From Ureibacillus composti (GTDB lineage: Bacteria; Bacillota; Bacilli; Bacillales_A; Planococcaceae), in NCBI GenBank assembly GCA_030348875.1, contig JAUCEP010000002.1, positions 885,001-949,000 of the forward strand: a stretch of DNA of 64,000 bases, given 5' to 3'. Shown here in pieces: positions 25,467-35,906 of this stretch. Under the pieces are notes generated by a model. The model saw nothing but the letters and a program-made list of their open reading frames with translations. It had not been told where the DNA came from and ran no database searches. Numbering within the stretch: position 1 is the first letter of the stretch; the number at the start of each line of letters is the position of its first letter. The translations under genes were made by a program, and so were the position numbers.

Positions 25467-28334
25467 TTGAAAAATACAGAAATTGTCGTGCAAGGTGCAC
25501 GTTCGAATAATTTGAAAAATATCAATGTCACAATTCCACGAGATCAACTTGTTGTCATCACTGGATTGTCTGGGTCAGGTAAGTCCTCGCTTGCTTTTGA
25601 TACGATTTATGCAGAAGGGCAACGTCGTTATGTAGAATCCCTTTCTGCATATGCTCGTCAGTTTTTAGGGCAAATGGATAAACCAGATGTTGATTTAATC
25701 GAAGGTTTGTCACCTGCAATATCCATCGACCAAAAAACGACGAGTCGCAATCCACGATCTACTGTTGGAACGGTGACAGAAATCTATGATTATCTGCGCC
25801 TTTTATTTGCGCGTATTGGAAAACCAATCTGTCCTAATCACGGAATCGAGATTACTTCGCAGACAATTGAACAAATGGTGGACCGGTTATTAGAATATCC
25901 AGAACGTACAAAAATGCAATTACTAGCCCCGATTGTTTCAGGGCGAAAAGGAACACATGTAAAATTACTTGAAGACTTGAAAAAACAAGGGTTTGTTCGT
26001 GTACGTATTGATGGTGAAATGCAAGATTTAGACGATTCCATTGAACTAGATAAAAATAAAAAACACAATATCGAAGTTGTGGTTGACCGTATTGTTGTAA
26101 AAGATGGGATTGCTTCTCGATTAAGTGATTCGCTTGAGACTGCACTAAAACTTGCAGATGGTCGTGTTTTAGTAGATGTGATGGAACATGAAGAATTACT
26201 ATTTAGTGAACACCATGCCTGCCCATTATGTGGGTTTTCCATTGGCGAATTAGAGCCACGCATGTTTTCGTTTAACAGTCCTTTTGGTGCATGCCCTTCA
26301 TGTGATGGTTTAGGAACAAAATTAGAGGTGGACCTCGATCTGTTAGTTCCTGATTGGAGTAGAACATTAGAAGAACATGCTATTGCTGCTTGGGAACCAA
26401 CAAGTTCGCAATATTATCCTCAGCTGTTAAAAGCAGTTTGTGACCATTATGGCATTCCAATGGACGTTCCTGTATCGGAATTACCAAAAAACCAAATGGA
26501 TAAAATCCTCTACGGTTCAGGACCTGATCTGATTCATTTTTATTACGAGAATGAATTTGGCTCTATTCACGATAAGGATATTTTATTTGAAGGTGTTGTA
26601 AGTAATGTTGAGCGACGATATCGTGAAACATCTTCTGATTATGTACGTGAACAAATGGAAAAGTATATGACAGAACATAAATGCCCTTCATGTAAAGGAT
26701 ATCGATTAAAACCTGAGACACTTGCTGTAAAAGTACAAGGATTACACATAGCAGAGGCAACTGAGCATTCCATTGGCGAAATGTACGAATTTTTCTCAAA
26801 TGTCACTTTAAGTGAAAAGGAAATTCAAATTGCTCGACTAATTATTCGTGAAGTCGTGGAGCGTTTAAGCTTTTTAATTAATGTTGGTTTAGATTACCTA
26901 ACGCTTTCTCGTGCTGCTGGTACATTATCGGGTGGGGAAGCTCAGCGTATTCGTCTTGCTACTCAAATAGGTTCACGTCTTACAGGTGTACTTTATATTC
27001 TGGACGAGCCTTCGATTGGGTTACACCAACGTGACAATGACCGTTTAATTGGTACGTTAAAAGAAATGCGAGACTTAGGTAATACATTAATTGTTGTCGA
27101 ACACGATGAAGATACAATGATGGCTGCCGACTATTTAATTGATGTCGGTCCAGGTGCAGGAGTACATGGCGGTGAAATTGTTGCTGCTGGTACACCAGTA
27201 GAAGTCATGAACAACCCGGACTCTATTACAGGAAACTACCTAAGTGGGAAAAAGTTTATACCGCTTCCAATAGAACGTCGTAAACCAGATGGTCGAAAAT
27301 TATCCATTAAAGGTGCGTCCGAAAATAACCTGAAGAATGTTAAAGTCGATATTCCGCTTGGTCAGTTCATTGCCGTTACGGGCGTATCTGGTTCAGGGAA
27401 ATCAACACTTATTAATGAAATTTTATATAAAGCTCTTGCACAAAAATTGAATCGGGCAAGAACAAAACCAGGCCAACATAAAGAAATCACAGGGATTGAA
27501 CAATTAGAAAAAGTAATCGATATTGACCAATCACCAATTGGTCGAACTCCTCGATCAAACCCGGCCACATATACTGGTGTTTTTGACGATGTTCGAGATT
27601 TATTTGCTTCAACAAATGAGGCTAAAGTACGTGGATATAAAAAAGGACGATTTAGCTTCAATGTTAAAGGTGGACGATGTGAAGCGTGCCGCGGTGATGG
27701 AATCATAAAAATTGAAATGCATTTCCTACCAGACGTGTATGTTCCTTGTGAAGTTTGTCATGGGAAACGATTTAATCGTGAAACATTAGAAGTACGCTAC
27801 AAAGAAAAGAATATCGCAGAAATTTTAGACATGACAGTAGAGGATGCAGTAGTTTTCTTTGAAAATGTTCCAAAAATTCATCGTAAATTACAAACCATTG
27901 TAGATGTAGGACTGGGCTATATGAAACTTGGACAACCAGCCACAACTCTATCTGGTGGAGAAGCGCAACGTGTGAAGTTAGCATCTGAGCTACACCGACG
28001 CTCAACAGGGAAGTCCTTCTACATTTTAGATGAGCCAACTACAGGTCTTCATGCAGATGATATTGCAAGACTCTTAATCGTTCTTCAGCGACTTGTTGAA
28101 AATGGTGAGACTGTTCTTGTCATTGAACATAATTTAGATGTCATCAAAACAGCTGATTATATCATTGATCTTGGTCCAGAAGGCGGCGATAAAGGTGGCA
28201 CAATTCTGGCAACAGGAACACCTGAGCAAATTGCAGAAGTAAAAGAATCCTATACAGGTAGCTACTTAAAACCAATTTTAGAGCGTGACCGTAAACGAAT
28301 GGAAGCGGTGCTAGAAGAGGCAACCAATAAATAA
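25467..28334 (+). CDS. uvrA: Excinuclease ABC subunit UvrA
   Basis: 955 residues, the damage sensor of excision repair. It contains two ABC ATPase halves: Walker A motifs GLSGSGKSS and GVSGSGKST, signatures [12 protein letters not shown] and [12 protein letters not shown]. The zinc modules include CPLCGF/CPSCDG in the first half and [16 protein letters not shown] in the second. The start is TTG at 25467, behind AGAAGGGTGA that overlaps the end of uvrB, so the pair is cotranscribed. The length is normal for UvrA. Confidence 0.97.
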   Translation: MKNTEIVVQGARSNNLKNINVTIPRDQLVVITGLSGSGKSSLAFDTIYAEGQRRYVESLSAYARQFLGQMDKPDVDLIEGLSPAISIDQKTTSRNPRSTVGTVTEIYDYLRLLFARIGKPICPNHGIEITSQTIEQMVDRLLEYPERTKMQLLAPIVSGRKGTHVKLLEDLKKQGFVRVRIDGEMQDLDDSIELDKNKKHNIEVVVDRIVVKDGIASRLSDSLETALKLADGRVLVDVMEHEELLFSEHHACPLCGFSIGELEPRMFSFNSPFGACPSCDGLGTKLEVDLDLLVPDWSRTLEEHAIAAWEPTSSQYYPQLLKAVCDHYGIPMDVPVSELPKNQMDKILYGSGPDLIHFYYENEFGSIHDKDILFEGVVSNVERRYRETSSDYVREQMEKYMTEHKCPSCKGYRLKPETLAVKVQGLHIAEATEHSIGEMYEFFSNVTLSEKEIQIARLIIREVVERLSFLINVGLDYLTLSRAAGTLSGGEAQRIRLATQIGSRLTGVLYILDEPSIGLHQRDNDRLIGTLKEMRDLGNTLIVVEHDEDTMMAADYLIDVGPGAGVHGGEIVAAGTPVEVMNNPDSITGNYLSGKKFIPLPIERRKPDGRKLSIKGASENNLKNVKVDIPLGQFIAVTGVSGSGKSTLINEILYKALAQKLNRARTKPGQHKEITGIEQLEKVIDIDQSPIGRTPRSNPATYTGVFDDVRDLFASTNEAKVRGYKKGRFSFNVKGGRCEACRGDGIIKIEMHFLPDVYVPCEVCHGKRFNRETLEVRYKEKNIAEILDMTVEDAVVFFENVPKIHRKLQTIVDVGLGYMKLGQPATTLSGGEAQRVKLASELHRRSTGKSFYILDEPTTGLHADDIARLLIVLQRLVENGETVLVIEHNLDVIKTADYIIDLGPEGGDKGGTILATGTPEQIAEVKESYTGSYLKPILERDRKRMEAVLEEATNK

Positions 28335-28435
28335 GCCATTATCTTCATTCATCATAAAACTTCTCCTCTGCAGGTGGGAAATGAATAGACAATTTTCCTT
28401 TTTTAGTGGGGGTCTAAACCCCGACTTAAATAAAT

Positions 28436-28590
28436 GAACTCAGACTAAGAGCGCCACGTCCTGTGGCAACGTCTGAGTGACCAACATCGTGTTGGCCTAA
28501 ACTCCGGCGGATGTCACGGATTTTGAGAGGAGTTAATTGTGCAAGCACAATTCAAAATCTGGACGCAATTACGCCAAGGCGTAATTGATT
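28436..28590. repeat. Dispersed multi-hairpin repeat, copy 1
   Basis: A 155-bp element with four near-perfect hairpins in a row: nested CAGAC/GTCTG with GCCAC/GTGGC (28441-28475); CCAACA/TGTTGG (28481-28495); GATTTTG/CAAAATC enclosing AATTGTGC/GCACAATT (28519-28559); and CAATTACGCC/GGCGTAATTG (28566-28587). A related copy lies at 59342-59497. It lies between uvrA and the yvlB-like gene. Confidence 0.8.
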
Positions 28591-28650
28591 GATAAATGTG
28601 TAAAAAAACAGAAATATTTGAAGTTTCGAGTGCTTTTTTGAAACTTTTTC

Positions 28651-28690
28651 CCTCCCTCGTCGTATAATTGGTATACAAATTAGAGGGAGG
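28651..28690 (+). promoter_or_regulatory. Promoter region of the yvlB-like gene with inverted repeat
   Basis: TATAAT at 28663-28668 follows TTGAAA with a rather long 19-base spacer. The box is framed by CCTCCCTC (28651-28658) and GAGGGAGG (28683-28690), an 8-bp inverted repeat whose right arm includes the ribosome binding site. Confidence 0.5.
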
Positions 28691-28703
28691 ATTTTTATTC
28701 ATT

Positions 28704-29936
28704 ATGGAAAATGAACGTAAGCGCATATTACAGTTAGTTCAAAACGGAACAATCTCTGCAGATGAGGCCATTGTTTTACTAGAAGCGTTGTCAAAGCAAA
28801 ATGAATCCACTCAATTACCTGCAAATCCACCGATCGTAAGCCAAGAATCACAACCAGTAAAAGAGGATGTGTCCACTCAAAGTCATTCATCACAAGGGCA
28901 CCATGAATACAGTGAGACAAAAAATGAACAAACGAAATCAAAATCATCCGGATTTGAAGATCTCTTTGGAAATATATTTAACAATAAAGAATCCGCTAAT
29001 CAGTTCGTAAATGAATTGAAACAGGACTTATCACAGTTCAGTAGCCGCATGATGGATGTAATGAATTCTACATTTTCTAAAGTTAAAGATTTCGATTTAG
29101 AATTTCCGTTTGGGAACAAAATCGAGTTTGATAAAACCTATTCTTTTGATGCAGCTGAAATTAAAGGAATCGAATTAGATATTCCAAATGGGCGCGTTGA
29201 CGTTGTAAAAGCTGAAGATGAGCGTTTTTTAATTGAAGCTCAAATTAAAACATCTGCTGCCAATCAAGATGAGGACCTTTCGAAAGAAAGATTCGTTCAG
29301 GATTTTGTTACCTTCATCAATGGTAAATTAACGATTTCTACTACAACAAAAATGTCACAAGTGAACTTACGTCTAGTTGTACCAAAACAACAATATGATG
29401 TTGTTCTATTGCGTTTACTAAATGGCGGTGTAACAATTCAAAACCTTGATGCTAAGCTATTGAAAGTTAAAACGTATAACGGAGCAATTAAGATAGATGA
29501 AAGTACATTCCAAAATGCAGATATCCAATCTGGCAATGGCTCAATTGAATTACGCCATGTGAAAGGTGAAGATTTAGAGGCCGAAACAGTCAATGGTCGT
29601 ATTTACATTGATGGAGACATACAAGAAGTAGAAGCTGAATCAGTGAATGGGGCAGTGATCGTAACGACAACAAGCTCATCAGCAAGGAAATTAAAAGCAC
29701 GTACTGTTGCTGGTGCAGTGGAAATGTATATTCCGAAAACTTTGTCACTTAATGGACAAGTTTCAACAAACTTTGGGAAAACGGATGTTGGCTTAGCCGA
29801 TATCGAAAAACGTTCAGAAGAAGATCAGTTTTTACAAAAGACATTACGTTTCGATAAAATTTTAGAAAACCAACCCGTATTAAAATTAAGCGGAGAAACA
29901 CGGTCAGGAAGCATTATCGTCCGATATCTGGCGTAA
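28704..29936 (+). CDS. yvlB: YvlB-like DUF4097 family protein
   Basis: 410 residues. Residues 1-35 (ERKRILQLVQNGTISADEAIVLLEAL) are the short SHOCT/YvlB-LiaX type N-terminal domain. After a polar linker the C-terminal half (about 140-410) is a DUF4097 beta-helix of repeated strands (for example VNGRIYID, VNGAVIVT). Relatives such as LiaX take part in cell-envelope stress sensing. In B. subtilis yvlB lies near uvrBA, as here. ATG 28704 was chosen because the earlier ATG at 28668 precedes the GGGAGG site. The spacing of 13 is long. Confidence 0.8.
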   Translation: MENERKRILQLVQNGTISADEAIVLLEALSKQNESTQLPANPPIVSQESQPVKEDVSTQSHSSQGHHEYSETKNEQTKSKSSGFEDLFGNIFNNKESANQFVNELKQDLSQFSSRMMDVMNSTFSKVKDFDLEFPFGNKIEFDKTYSFDAAEIKGIELDIPNGRVDVVKAEDERFLIEAQIKTSAANQDEDLSKERFVQDFVTFINGKLTISTTTKMSQVNLRLVVPKQQYDVVLLRLLNGGVTIQNLDAKLLKVKTYNGAIKIDESTFQNADIQSGNGSIELRHVKGEDLEAETVNGRIYIDGDIQEVEAESVNGAVIVTTTSSSARKLKARTVAGAVEMYIPKTLSLNGQVSTNFGKTDVGLADIEKRSEEDQFLQKTLRFDKILENQPVLKLSGETRSGSIIVRYLA

Positions 29937-29993
29937 TTGCTTACGGACTTTGTTTAAGTTAAGGCAATCGAGTTAATGTAGTACTAAATCAAG

Positions 29994-30028
29994 AGGCAAA
30001 TCATCCCAATAAGATGATTTGCCTTTTT
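29994..30028 (+). terminator. Terminator after the yvlB-like gene
   Basis: AGGCAAATCATC pairs perfectly with GATGATTTGCCT (12 bp), followed by TTTT. Confidence 0.9.
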
Positions 30029-30452
30029 ACTTTTTACGATACGAACCTTTATCCAATTATTTCGTTCAGATAAGAGTGTTTTTTCCTTAATCATGTAAAA
30101 TAGATAAAATTTCGACACAAATAATAGAGGAATTTATAGAAATAAATGGAATTATGTAGTAAAAGGCATTTGAAACATTTTAACTTCATTCTTTTGTAAT
30201 ACAATTCCCTCTGATTAGACTACAAGCAAATACCACACCAAAGATTTCTAGAGGAACTTTAACATACACAAGGAAATCTAGCTGCAGATATGACAAAGCG
30301 CCTATCACTCATATCGTTTATTGTCAAAATTTTATCGAAATACGTAGATTTATAGTTCGAATGATAACAATTTGTAATATTATCGCTACTAATCAGTGTT
30401 ATAATGGAACATGGAAAAAATATAGATTCATAGAACTTAGGTGAGTTAGTTA
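30029..30452. other. Upstream region of ftsE
   Basis: 424 AT-rich bases without a supported gene. An extended -10 element (TGT-TATAAT) is at 30397-30405, with no good -35. In B. subtilis a cytochrome c551 gene precedes ftsE. There is none here. Confidence 0.5.
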
Positions 30453-31139
30453 ATGATCGAAATGAATAATGTTTATAAAAAATACCCCAATGGTGTAGTT
30501 GCAGCCAATGGAATTACGGTAGATATAAGGCAAGGAGAATTTGTTTATGTTGTTGGACCAAGTGGAGCTGGAAAATCAACATTTATTAAATTAATGTATC
30601 GTGAAGAAAAACCAACATCAGGTGATGTCATCATTAATGGTACCAATCTTACAAAGTTAAAAAATAATCAAGTGCCTTTTTTACGCCGCCAATTAGGTGT
30701 AGTATTCCAAGATTTTAAGTTATTACCAAGATTGACAGTATATGAAAATGTAGCATTTGCACTTGAGGTGATCGAAGAACATCCAAAGCAAATTCGTAAA
30801 AGAGTAATGGACGTGTTAGAGCTGGTAGGTCTGAAGCATAAAGTTCGAATGTTGCCAAGTGAACTTTCTGGTGGGGAACAGCAACGTGTTTCCATTGCAC
30901 GCTCAATTGTGAATATGCCGAAAGTAGTCATCGCAGACGAACCAACAGGTAACTTAGATCCTGAAACTTCATGGGAAATCATGAATATATTTGAAGAAAT
31001 TAATACGATGGGCACAACAATTGTAATGGCAACACATAACCGTGAAATTGTGAATACAATCCGAAAACGTGTTATTGCAATTGAAGGCGGCTTGATTGTC
31101 CGTGATGTTAACGGAGGTGACTACGGTTATGAGGGGTAG
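30453..31139 (+). CDS. ftsE: Cell division ATP-binding protein FtsE
   Basis: 228-residue ABC ATPase that pairs with FtsX at the membrane to activate peptidoglycan hydrolases. Walker A is GPSGAGKST, the signature LSGGEQQRVSIARS, Walker B VVIADEPTGNLDP and H-loop ATHNREIV. ATG follows AGGTGAG by 8 bases. The end of the gene overlaps the ftsX start by 11 bases (ATGAGGGGTAG). In Bacillus, FtsEX controls elongation and sporulation-linked hydrolases such as CwlO rather than division itself. Confidence 0.95.
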   Translation: MIEMNNVYKKYPNGVVAANGITVDIRQGEFVYVVGPSGAGKSTFIKLMYREEKPTSGDVIINGTNLTKLKNNQVPFLRRQLGVVFQDFKLLPRLTVYENVAFALEVIEEHPKQIRKRVMDVLELVGLKHKVRMLPSELSGGEQQRVSIARSIVNMPKVVIADEPTGNLDPETSWEIMNIFEEINTMGTTIVMATHNREIVNTIRKRVIAIEGGLIVRDVNGGDYGYEG

Positions 31140-32025
31140 AACCATTCAACGACACTTCCGAGAGAGTTTAAAGTCCCTAACTCGTAATGGCTGGATGACG
31201 TTTGCATCCATAAGTGCTGTAACAGTGACGCTATTACTTGTTGGTGTGTTTGCGATTATTATGATGAACCTCAATAAAGTAGCGGATGACATTGAAAATG
31301 ATGTGGAAATCCGTGTTTTAATTGATATCATCGAAAATCAAGATGAAGCAAAAACAGCAGAAAATAAATTACAAAAAGAGATTAAGAGTTTAAAAGGTGT
31401 TGAAACGGTTGTTTATTCATCGAAAGAAGATGAACTCGATCTATTAATTAAAGATTTTGGTGAAGATTTAAGTTTATTTGAACAAAGTAATCCTTTACAC
31501 AATGTATTGTATGTAAAAGCAGCAAACCCACAAGAAACAGCAAAAATTGCTGAGAAAATTAAGAAATTGGACAATACATATGATGTCATCTATGGCGAAG
31601 GAAAAGTTGAAAAGTTATTTGGCTTCTTAAATACAAGCCGCAATGTTGGTTTAGTGCTTATTTTAGGATTGCTTTTCACTGCGATTTTCTTAATTTCAAA
31701 TACTATTCGTATTACGATTATTGCACGTAGAGATGAAATTGAAATTATGAAACTTGTAGGGGCAACCAACTCATTTGTCCGAATTCCTTTCGTATTAGAA
31801 GGGGCATGGCTTGGAATTTTAGGCTCAGTCATTCCAATGACATTTGTTACAATCGCTTACTACAATATCCATAAGATTTTAGCACCGAAATTAAAAGGTG
31901 AGTTATTACAACTTCTTGATATCAGTCCATTAATCTATCAAGTTAATGCATTAATCTTATTGCTTGGTCTATTCATTGGAGTATGGGGAAGCTTTATGTC
32001 AGTTCGTAAGTTCTTAAAGATATAA
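31129..32025 (+). CDS. ftsX: Cell division permease-like protein FtsX
   Basis: 298 residues, four membrane helices: one at about 25-48, a large extracellular domain (50-160) that contacts the hydrolase partner, then three helices. The N-terminus (RGRTIQRHFRESLKSLTRNGWMTFAS) and ARRDEIEIMKLVGATNSFVRIPF are family signatures. The start is ATG 31129 behind GGAGGTG, inside the end of ftsE. The frame's earlier ATG at 31096 is within ftsE and not favoured. The partner hydrolase gene follows at 32191. Confidence 0.95.
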   Translation: MRGRTIQRHFRESLKSLTRNGWMTFASISAVTVTLLLVGVFAIIMMNLNKVADDIENDVEIRVLIDIIENQDEAKTAENKLQKEIKSLKGVETVVYSSKEDELDLLIKDFGEDLSLFEQSNPLHNVLYVKAANPQETAKIAEKIKKLDNTYDVIYGEGKVEKLFGFLNTSRNVGLVLILGLLFTAIFLISNTIRITIIARRDEIEIMKLVGATNSFVRIPFVLEGAWLGILGSVIPMTFVTIAYYNIHKILAPKLKGELLQLLDISPLIYQVNALILLLGLFIGVWGSFMSVRKFLKI

Positions 32026-32190
32026 CTGTAATTAGATGCACAACCCATTTATCTAATATGTCGGATTCTTTAGAAAGATTGCATTTGAAAACATGCGACC
32101 AAAAAAGTTTACCAATATCAATTCAACAAACTGAAGTAAACGATTGTATGAATTGGAGAATCTGACTTGATAAGTCGAAAGGAGTCCTGA

Positions 32191-33483
32191 TTGTTGAAGA
32201 AAATATCGAAAAAACCGATTCAAATATTCGCCGCACTAATAGCAACTTTACTAATTGTTCAAGTGCCAAGTGCATATGCAGCGAATTTGTCTGATTTAAA
32301 AGAGAAAAAAAATGAAGTCGATCAACAAAAAGATGTACTAAATAGTGAAATTAACAAAAAGTCAGGTCAGATTAAAACAATTGAAGGAAAGCAAGATCAA
32401 TTGCTTTCTCAAATTACAAAACTTGGCGATAAAATTACTCAAACAAATGGTCAAATCAATTCTGTTGTAGGTGAAATTAATACTGCAAATGCTGAGATTG
32501 CTAAATTACAAAAGCAAATCAAAGAACTTCAAGAAAAAATTGATCAACGAGATGCATTATTAGAAGATCGCGCACGTGCTATTCAAGCAGGTGGTTCTAT
32601 TAGCTATATCGATGTGTTATTAGGAGCAAATAGTTTCGTAGATTTCATTGACCGATTCTCTGCTGTTAACACATTGATGGAAGCGGATCGAAAAATTATG
32701 CAAGACCAAAAAGAAGATAAAGAAACTTTAGAGGAACAAAAGTTAGTACTAGAAAATACTAAGAAAAAGCTTGAAAACAAACAAGCAGAACTTCAAAGAT
32801 TAAAATCTTCATTAAGTTCTCAAAAAGCCGAAAAGAATCAATTAGTTAAACAACTCGAGGCAGAGCAAGCTAAACTTGCAAAAGAAAAAACATTATTAGA
32901 AGAAGAGTATTCTGAGTATCTTGATATCAGCCAAGATTTACAATCGCAAATTGAAGCTGAGCAACAACGTCAACTTGAGGCTGCTCGTCAACTTGAACGC
33001 CAACGCCAGCAGCAGCAGCAACAACAACAACAAAGTGGGGGAAGTCAAGCGGTTGAGAATTTACCAACATCTTCATCTGGCTTTATGAAACCAACAAATG
33101 GCGTTTTAACAAGCCCGTATGGATGGCGTAATCTTGGGTATGGTCCGGAATTCCATTATGGTGTTGACCTAGCCAATAGCGCTGGAACACCAATTGTTGC
33201 ATCAGCGGACGGTGTCGTTTCCTATGCAGGCGTTTTAGGAACTTATGGGAATGTTATTATGATTACTCACTCAATCAATGGTCAAATTTATACAACTCTT
33301 TATGCACATTTAAGTTCGTATAATGTAAGTGTCGGAACAACAGTTGCACAAGGTGAAAAGGTTGCGAATATGGGAAGTACAGGCCGTTCAACAGGTCCAC
33401 ATTTACACTTCGAAGTTCATATTGGTACTTGGAGAGGCCAAACTGCAGGAGTTCAAAATCCACTAAATTATATTTCTCTATAA
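32191..33483 (+). CDS. PcsB/CwlO-like murein hydrolase with coiled coil and M23 domain
   Basis: 430 residues, exported. A signal peptide ends at AYA after residue 30. Residues about 31-255 form a long coiled coil like that of PcsB/EnvC proteins, through which FtsX gates activity. A Gln-rich linker (run of nine Q) leads to an M23 peptidase domain at 290-430. Metal and catalytic residues HYGVD (HxxxD) and HLH are present, so this should be an active enzyme and not a degenerate EnvC-type activator. It starts with TTG at 32191 or 32194 after AAGGAG. The position after ftsEX supports the pairing. Confidence 0.88.
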   Translation: MLKKISKKPIQIFAALIATLLIVQVPSAYAANLSDLKEKKNEVDQQKDVLNSEINKKSGQIKTIEGKQDQLLSQITKLGDKITQTNGQINSVVGEINTANAEIAKLQKQIKELQEKIDQRDALLEDRARAIQAGGSISYIDVLLGANSFVDFIDRFSAVNTLMEADRKIMQDQKEDKETLEEQKLVLENTKKKLENKQAELQRLKSSLSSQKAEKNQLVKQLEAEQAKLAKEKTLLEEEYSEYLDISQDLQSQIEAEQQRQLEAARQLERQRQQQQQQQQQSGGSQAVENLPTSSSGFMKPTNGVLTSPYGWRNLGYGPEFHYGVDLANSAGTPIVASADGVVSYAGVLGTYGNVIMITHSINGQIYTTLYAHLSSYNVSVGTTVAQGEKVANMGSTGRSTGPHLHFEVHIGTWRGQTAGVQNPLNYISL

Positions 33484-33493
33484 AACATAAATG

Positions 33494-33530
33494 CAGGTTG
33501 TGATGCATAATAGCATCCAGCCTGTTTTTT
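33494..33530 (+). terminator. Terminator after the murein hydrolase gene
   Basis: CAGG..GATGC and GCATC..CCTG form an interrupted stem followed by a run of seven or more T. Confidence 0.65.
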
Positions 33531-33650
33531 TATTGAATCGATTGACGGATTCACACAACCATATGACAACCAGTTATGGTATTATGTATGCATGAAAATA
33601 GTAAATTACCGTACCGACAGTAATGGTTCGTTCGCGGAGGTTGGCTACCC

Positions 33651-34226
33651 ATGAAAAAAGGCATTGGCTTGCTCATAGTGATTGCATTAATTGCGATTAT
33701 GGTTGGGAGTTACATAAAAAAACAAATCGAGGCAAGTGAAGAAATTAATGATTATGCTCTCGGTTATGAAATGGATATTGAAAATAATGAATCCGGTGTT
33801 AAAAAGGGGCAAATTGCTCCTGATTTTACCTTAAGTACTTTATCAGGTGAAACGGTCACTCTATCAGAGTTAAAAGGTAAAAAAGTAATTTTAAATTTCT
33901 GGGCTACTTGGTGCCCGCCTTGTAAAAAAGAGATGCCCCATTTGCAAGATTATTATGATGATTATGCCGAAGAAGAAAATGTTGAAATTGTCGGTGTAAA
34001 CTTAACATACTCTGATGGTTCACTTGATAATATTCAAAAATTTGTTGATAGTTATAAGCTAACATTCCCTATTCTATTAATGGAAGAGGAAGGGGTTAAT
34101 CAAACCTATCAAGTATTAACTATTCCATCAACATTTATGATTGATACGGAAGGTCGCATTCAGCGTCATATAGTTGGACCGTTAGATCAAGAAGCGTTAA
34201 GTCATTACGTAAAAGAGTTAAATTAA
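33651..34226 (+). CDS. Membrane-anchored thioredoxin-like (TlpA/ResA-type) protein
   Basis: 191 residues: an N-terminal membrane anchor (about 4-23) and an extracytoplasmic thioredoxin fold (50-190) with the redox motif WCPPC and the cis-proline in TIPSTFMID. Such proteins reduce disulfides outside the membrane, for example in cytochrome c maturation (ResA) or spore formation (StoA). Which role applies cannot be told. ATG follows CGGAGG. No cytochrome maturation genes are in the window. Confidence 0.85.
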   Translation: MKKGIGLLIVIALIAIMVGSYIKKQIEASEEINDYALGYEMDIENNESGVKKGQIAPDFTLSTLSGETVTLSELKGKKVILNFWATWCPPCKKEMPHLQDYYDDYAEEENVEIVGVNLTYSDGSLDNIQKFVDSYKLTFPILLMEEEGVNQTYQVLTIPSTFMIDTEGRIQRHIVGPLDQEALSHYVKELN

Positions 34227-34328
34227 AGTGATAGTTTTGTAAAATAAGAAATTAAATCAAAAATTCGGCTTTGAGCAAGTATTAGGAGCTCTTGTTTTTT
34301 CATAGATTGAACGAGAGGAGGGATACGG

Positions 34329-35780
34329 TTGCGAAAGAGCCGAATTTTTTTAGGATTAGCGGTGATTTGTATAATTGCTGCTTCTTTTATAATTTGGAAA
34401 AGTTGGGGATCAGCTGAAAAGGAACAAACAAAAGGAAGTTCTTCTTTTCCTGTGATTGACCAAGCCTATTCATTAATTACTGAAAAATCGGTATACGGAC
34501 CTAAAGAAGACGTATTAATCGAAGGGGCATTAAGAGGAATGGCCAATGCCATTAAAGATCCATACAGCACGTATTATACGGAAAAGGAAGCCGCACTTCA
34601 TAGACAGTCTTTAGCAGGACAAAGAGTTGGAATCGGTATTGAGATTACTGAAAAAAATGGGAAGTTTATTGTCGTTTCACCGGTTAAATCTTCTCCTGCA
34701 GAAAAAGCAGGCATTCGTCCGAACGATGAAATTGTACAAGTTGATAAAGAACGTGTAGAAGGAAAAACATTGGGCGAATTATTGCAATTAATTCAAGGCG
34801 AGGCGGGCGAAAAAATATCATTAGTGCTATATCGCCCAAGTACTGAGCGTCATATAAAAGTGACGTTAGAGCGCGCAGAGATTAACAATAAGACAGTCTC
34901 AGCAAAAGTATTAAAAGTAGATGATACAGAGGTAGGCTATGTATCTATTTCAATGTTCGGTGAAAAAACCGCAGAAGAATGGGTTGATGCAACAAAGCAA
35001 CTCCTATCTCAAGATATTGAAGGAATCATTGTAGACTTACGCGATAATCCAGGTGGATATTTACATAGTGTCGCGGCAGTCGTAAGTAGTATTGAAGACT
35101 CAGGAGAAACATTTGCATATATGCAAAATGGTGAGGGTGCAACGGAAGCTTTGAAGACTTCACCTTTAGAAGGTGTTGAAAAAACGTACCTAGAAAAAAT
35201 GAGGAAACTCCCACTTGTTCTTCTTCAAAATGATGGTAGTGCTTCGGCAAGTGAAGTGATGGCAGGTGCTGTGAAAAGCTGGAATCGTGCGACACTCGTT
35301 GGAGTAAATAGCTTTGGTAAGGGGACAGTTCAAGAAACTTGGGATTTACAAAATGGTGGAGAATTAAAACTCTCTACAAATAAATGGCTTACACCAAAAA
35401 GAGAATGGATTCACGGAGTAGGAATTCCTGCAGATATAGAAGTGGAGCAACATCCACTATTTGCTCTAGAAGTCCTTCCTCTAAGAGGAGATTTTGAAGA
35501 AGGTAGCTTTAGTGAGGAAATTGCCTATGTGCAAAAAGTATTAAACGGACTAGGTTACGATGTGAATCGAACAGATGGATTCTTTGATGACCAGACTGCT
35601 GATGCAGTGAATCAGTATCGTGAAAAAAATGAGTTGCGTACTGGAGCAGTAATGGACGAAGAGTTCTTTGAAAGTATTCGAAAACAGGTTATTGCATATA
35701 AGGAAGATGTTGAACATGATTTACAACTCCAAATGGGGGTCAGCGTCTTAATGCATAAAATTGACGGTGATTTAAAATAA
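34329..35780 (+). CDS. ctpB: S41-family carboxy-terminal processing protease (CtpB-like)
   Basis: 483 residues. An N-terminal membrane anchor (7-25), PDZ domain (about 95-180), S41 protease domain (190-375) with catalytic Ser in NDGSASASEV and Lys in FGKGTVQ, and a C-terminal peptidoglycan-binding domain (about 390-450). CtpB in B. subtilis cleaves SpoIVFA during sporulation signalling. This protein has the same architecture and sits in the same ftsEX-minJ neighbourhood. The start is TTG at 34329 after GAGAGGAGGG. Confidence 0.88.
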   Translation: MRKSRIFLGLAVICIIAASFIIWKSWGSAEKEQTKGSSSFPVIDQAYSLITEKSVYGPKEDVLIEGALRGMANAIKDPYSTYYTEKEAALHRQSLAGQRVGIGIEITEKNGKFIVVSPVKSSPAEKAGIRPNDEIVQVDKERVEGKTLGELLQLIQGEAGEKISLVLYRPSTERHIKVTLERAEINNKTVSAKVLKVDDTEVGYVSISMFGEKTAEEWVDATKQLLSQDIEGIIVDLRDNPGGYLHSVAAVVSSIEDSGETFAYMQNGEGATEALKTSPLEGVEKTYLEKMRKLPLVLLQNDGSASASEVMAGAVKSWNRATLVGVNSFGKGTVQETWDLQNGGELKLSTNKWLTPKREWIHGVGIPADIEVEQHPLFALEVLPLRGDFEEGSFSEEIAYVQKVLNGLGYDVNRTDGFFDDQTADAVNQYREKNELRTGAVMDEEFFESIRKQVIAYKEDVEHDLQLQMGVSVLMHKIDGDLK

Positions 35781-35906
35781 TCGAATCATTAGAACTTAAT
35801 GTTTCTAATCAATCAATCTGGGAGAAATCGTTCTTTTTGTACTACCGCTACTATTACTTCGTTTGATACAATTATAGGAGTTAAGTAGTTTACAGGCGGT
35901 GGAAGA

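Noticed and set aside
34226-34328. Terminator between the thioredoxin-like gene and ctpB
   Set aside because: A T run is present, but the stem (GAGC/GCTC) is only four base pairs, too weak to claim.
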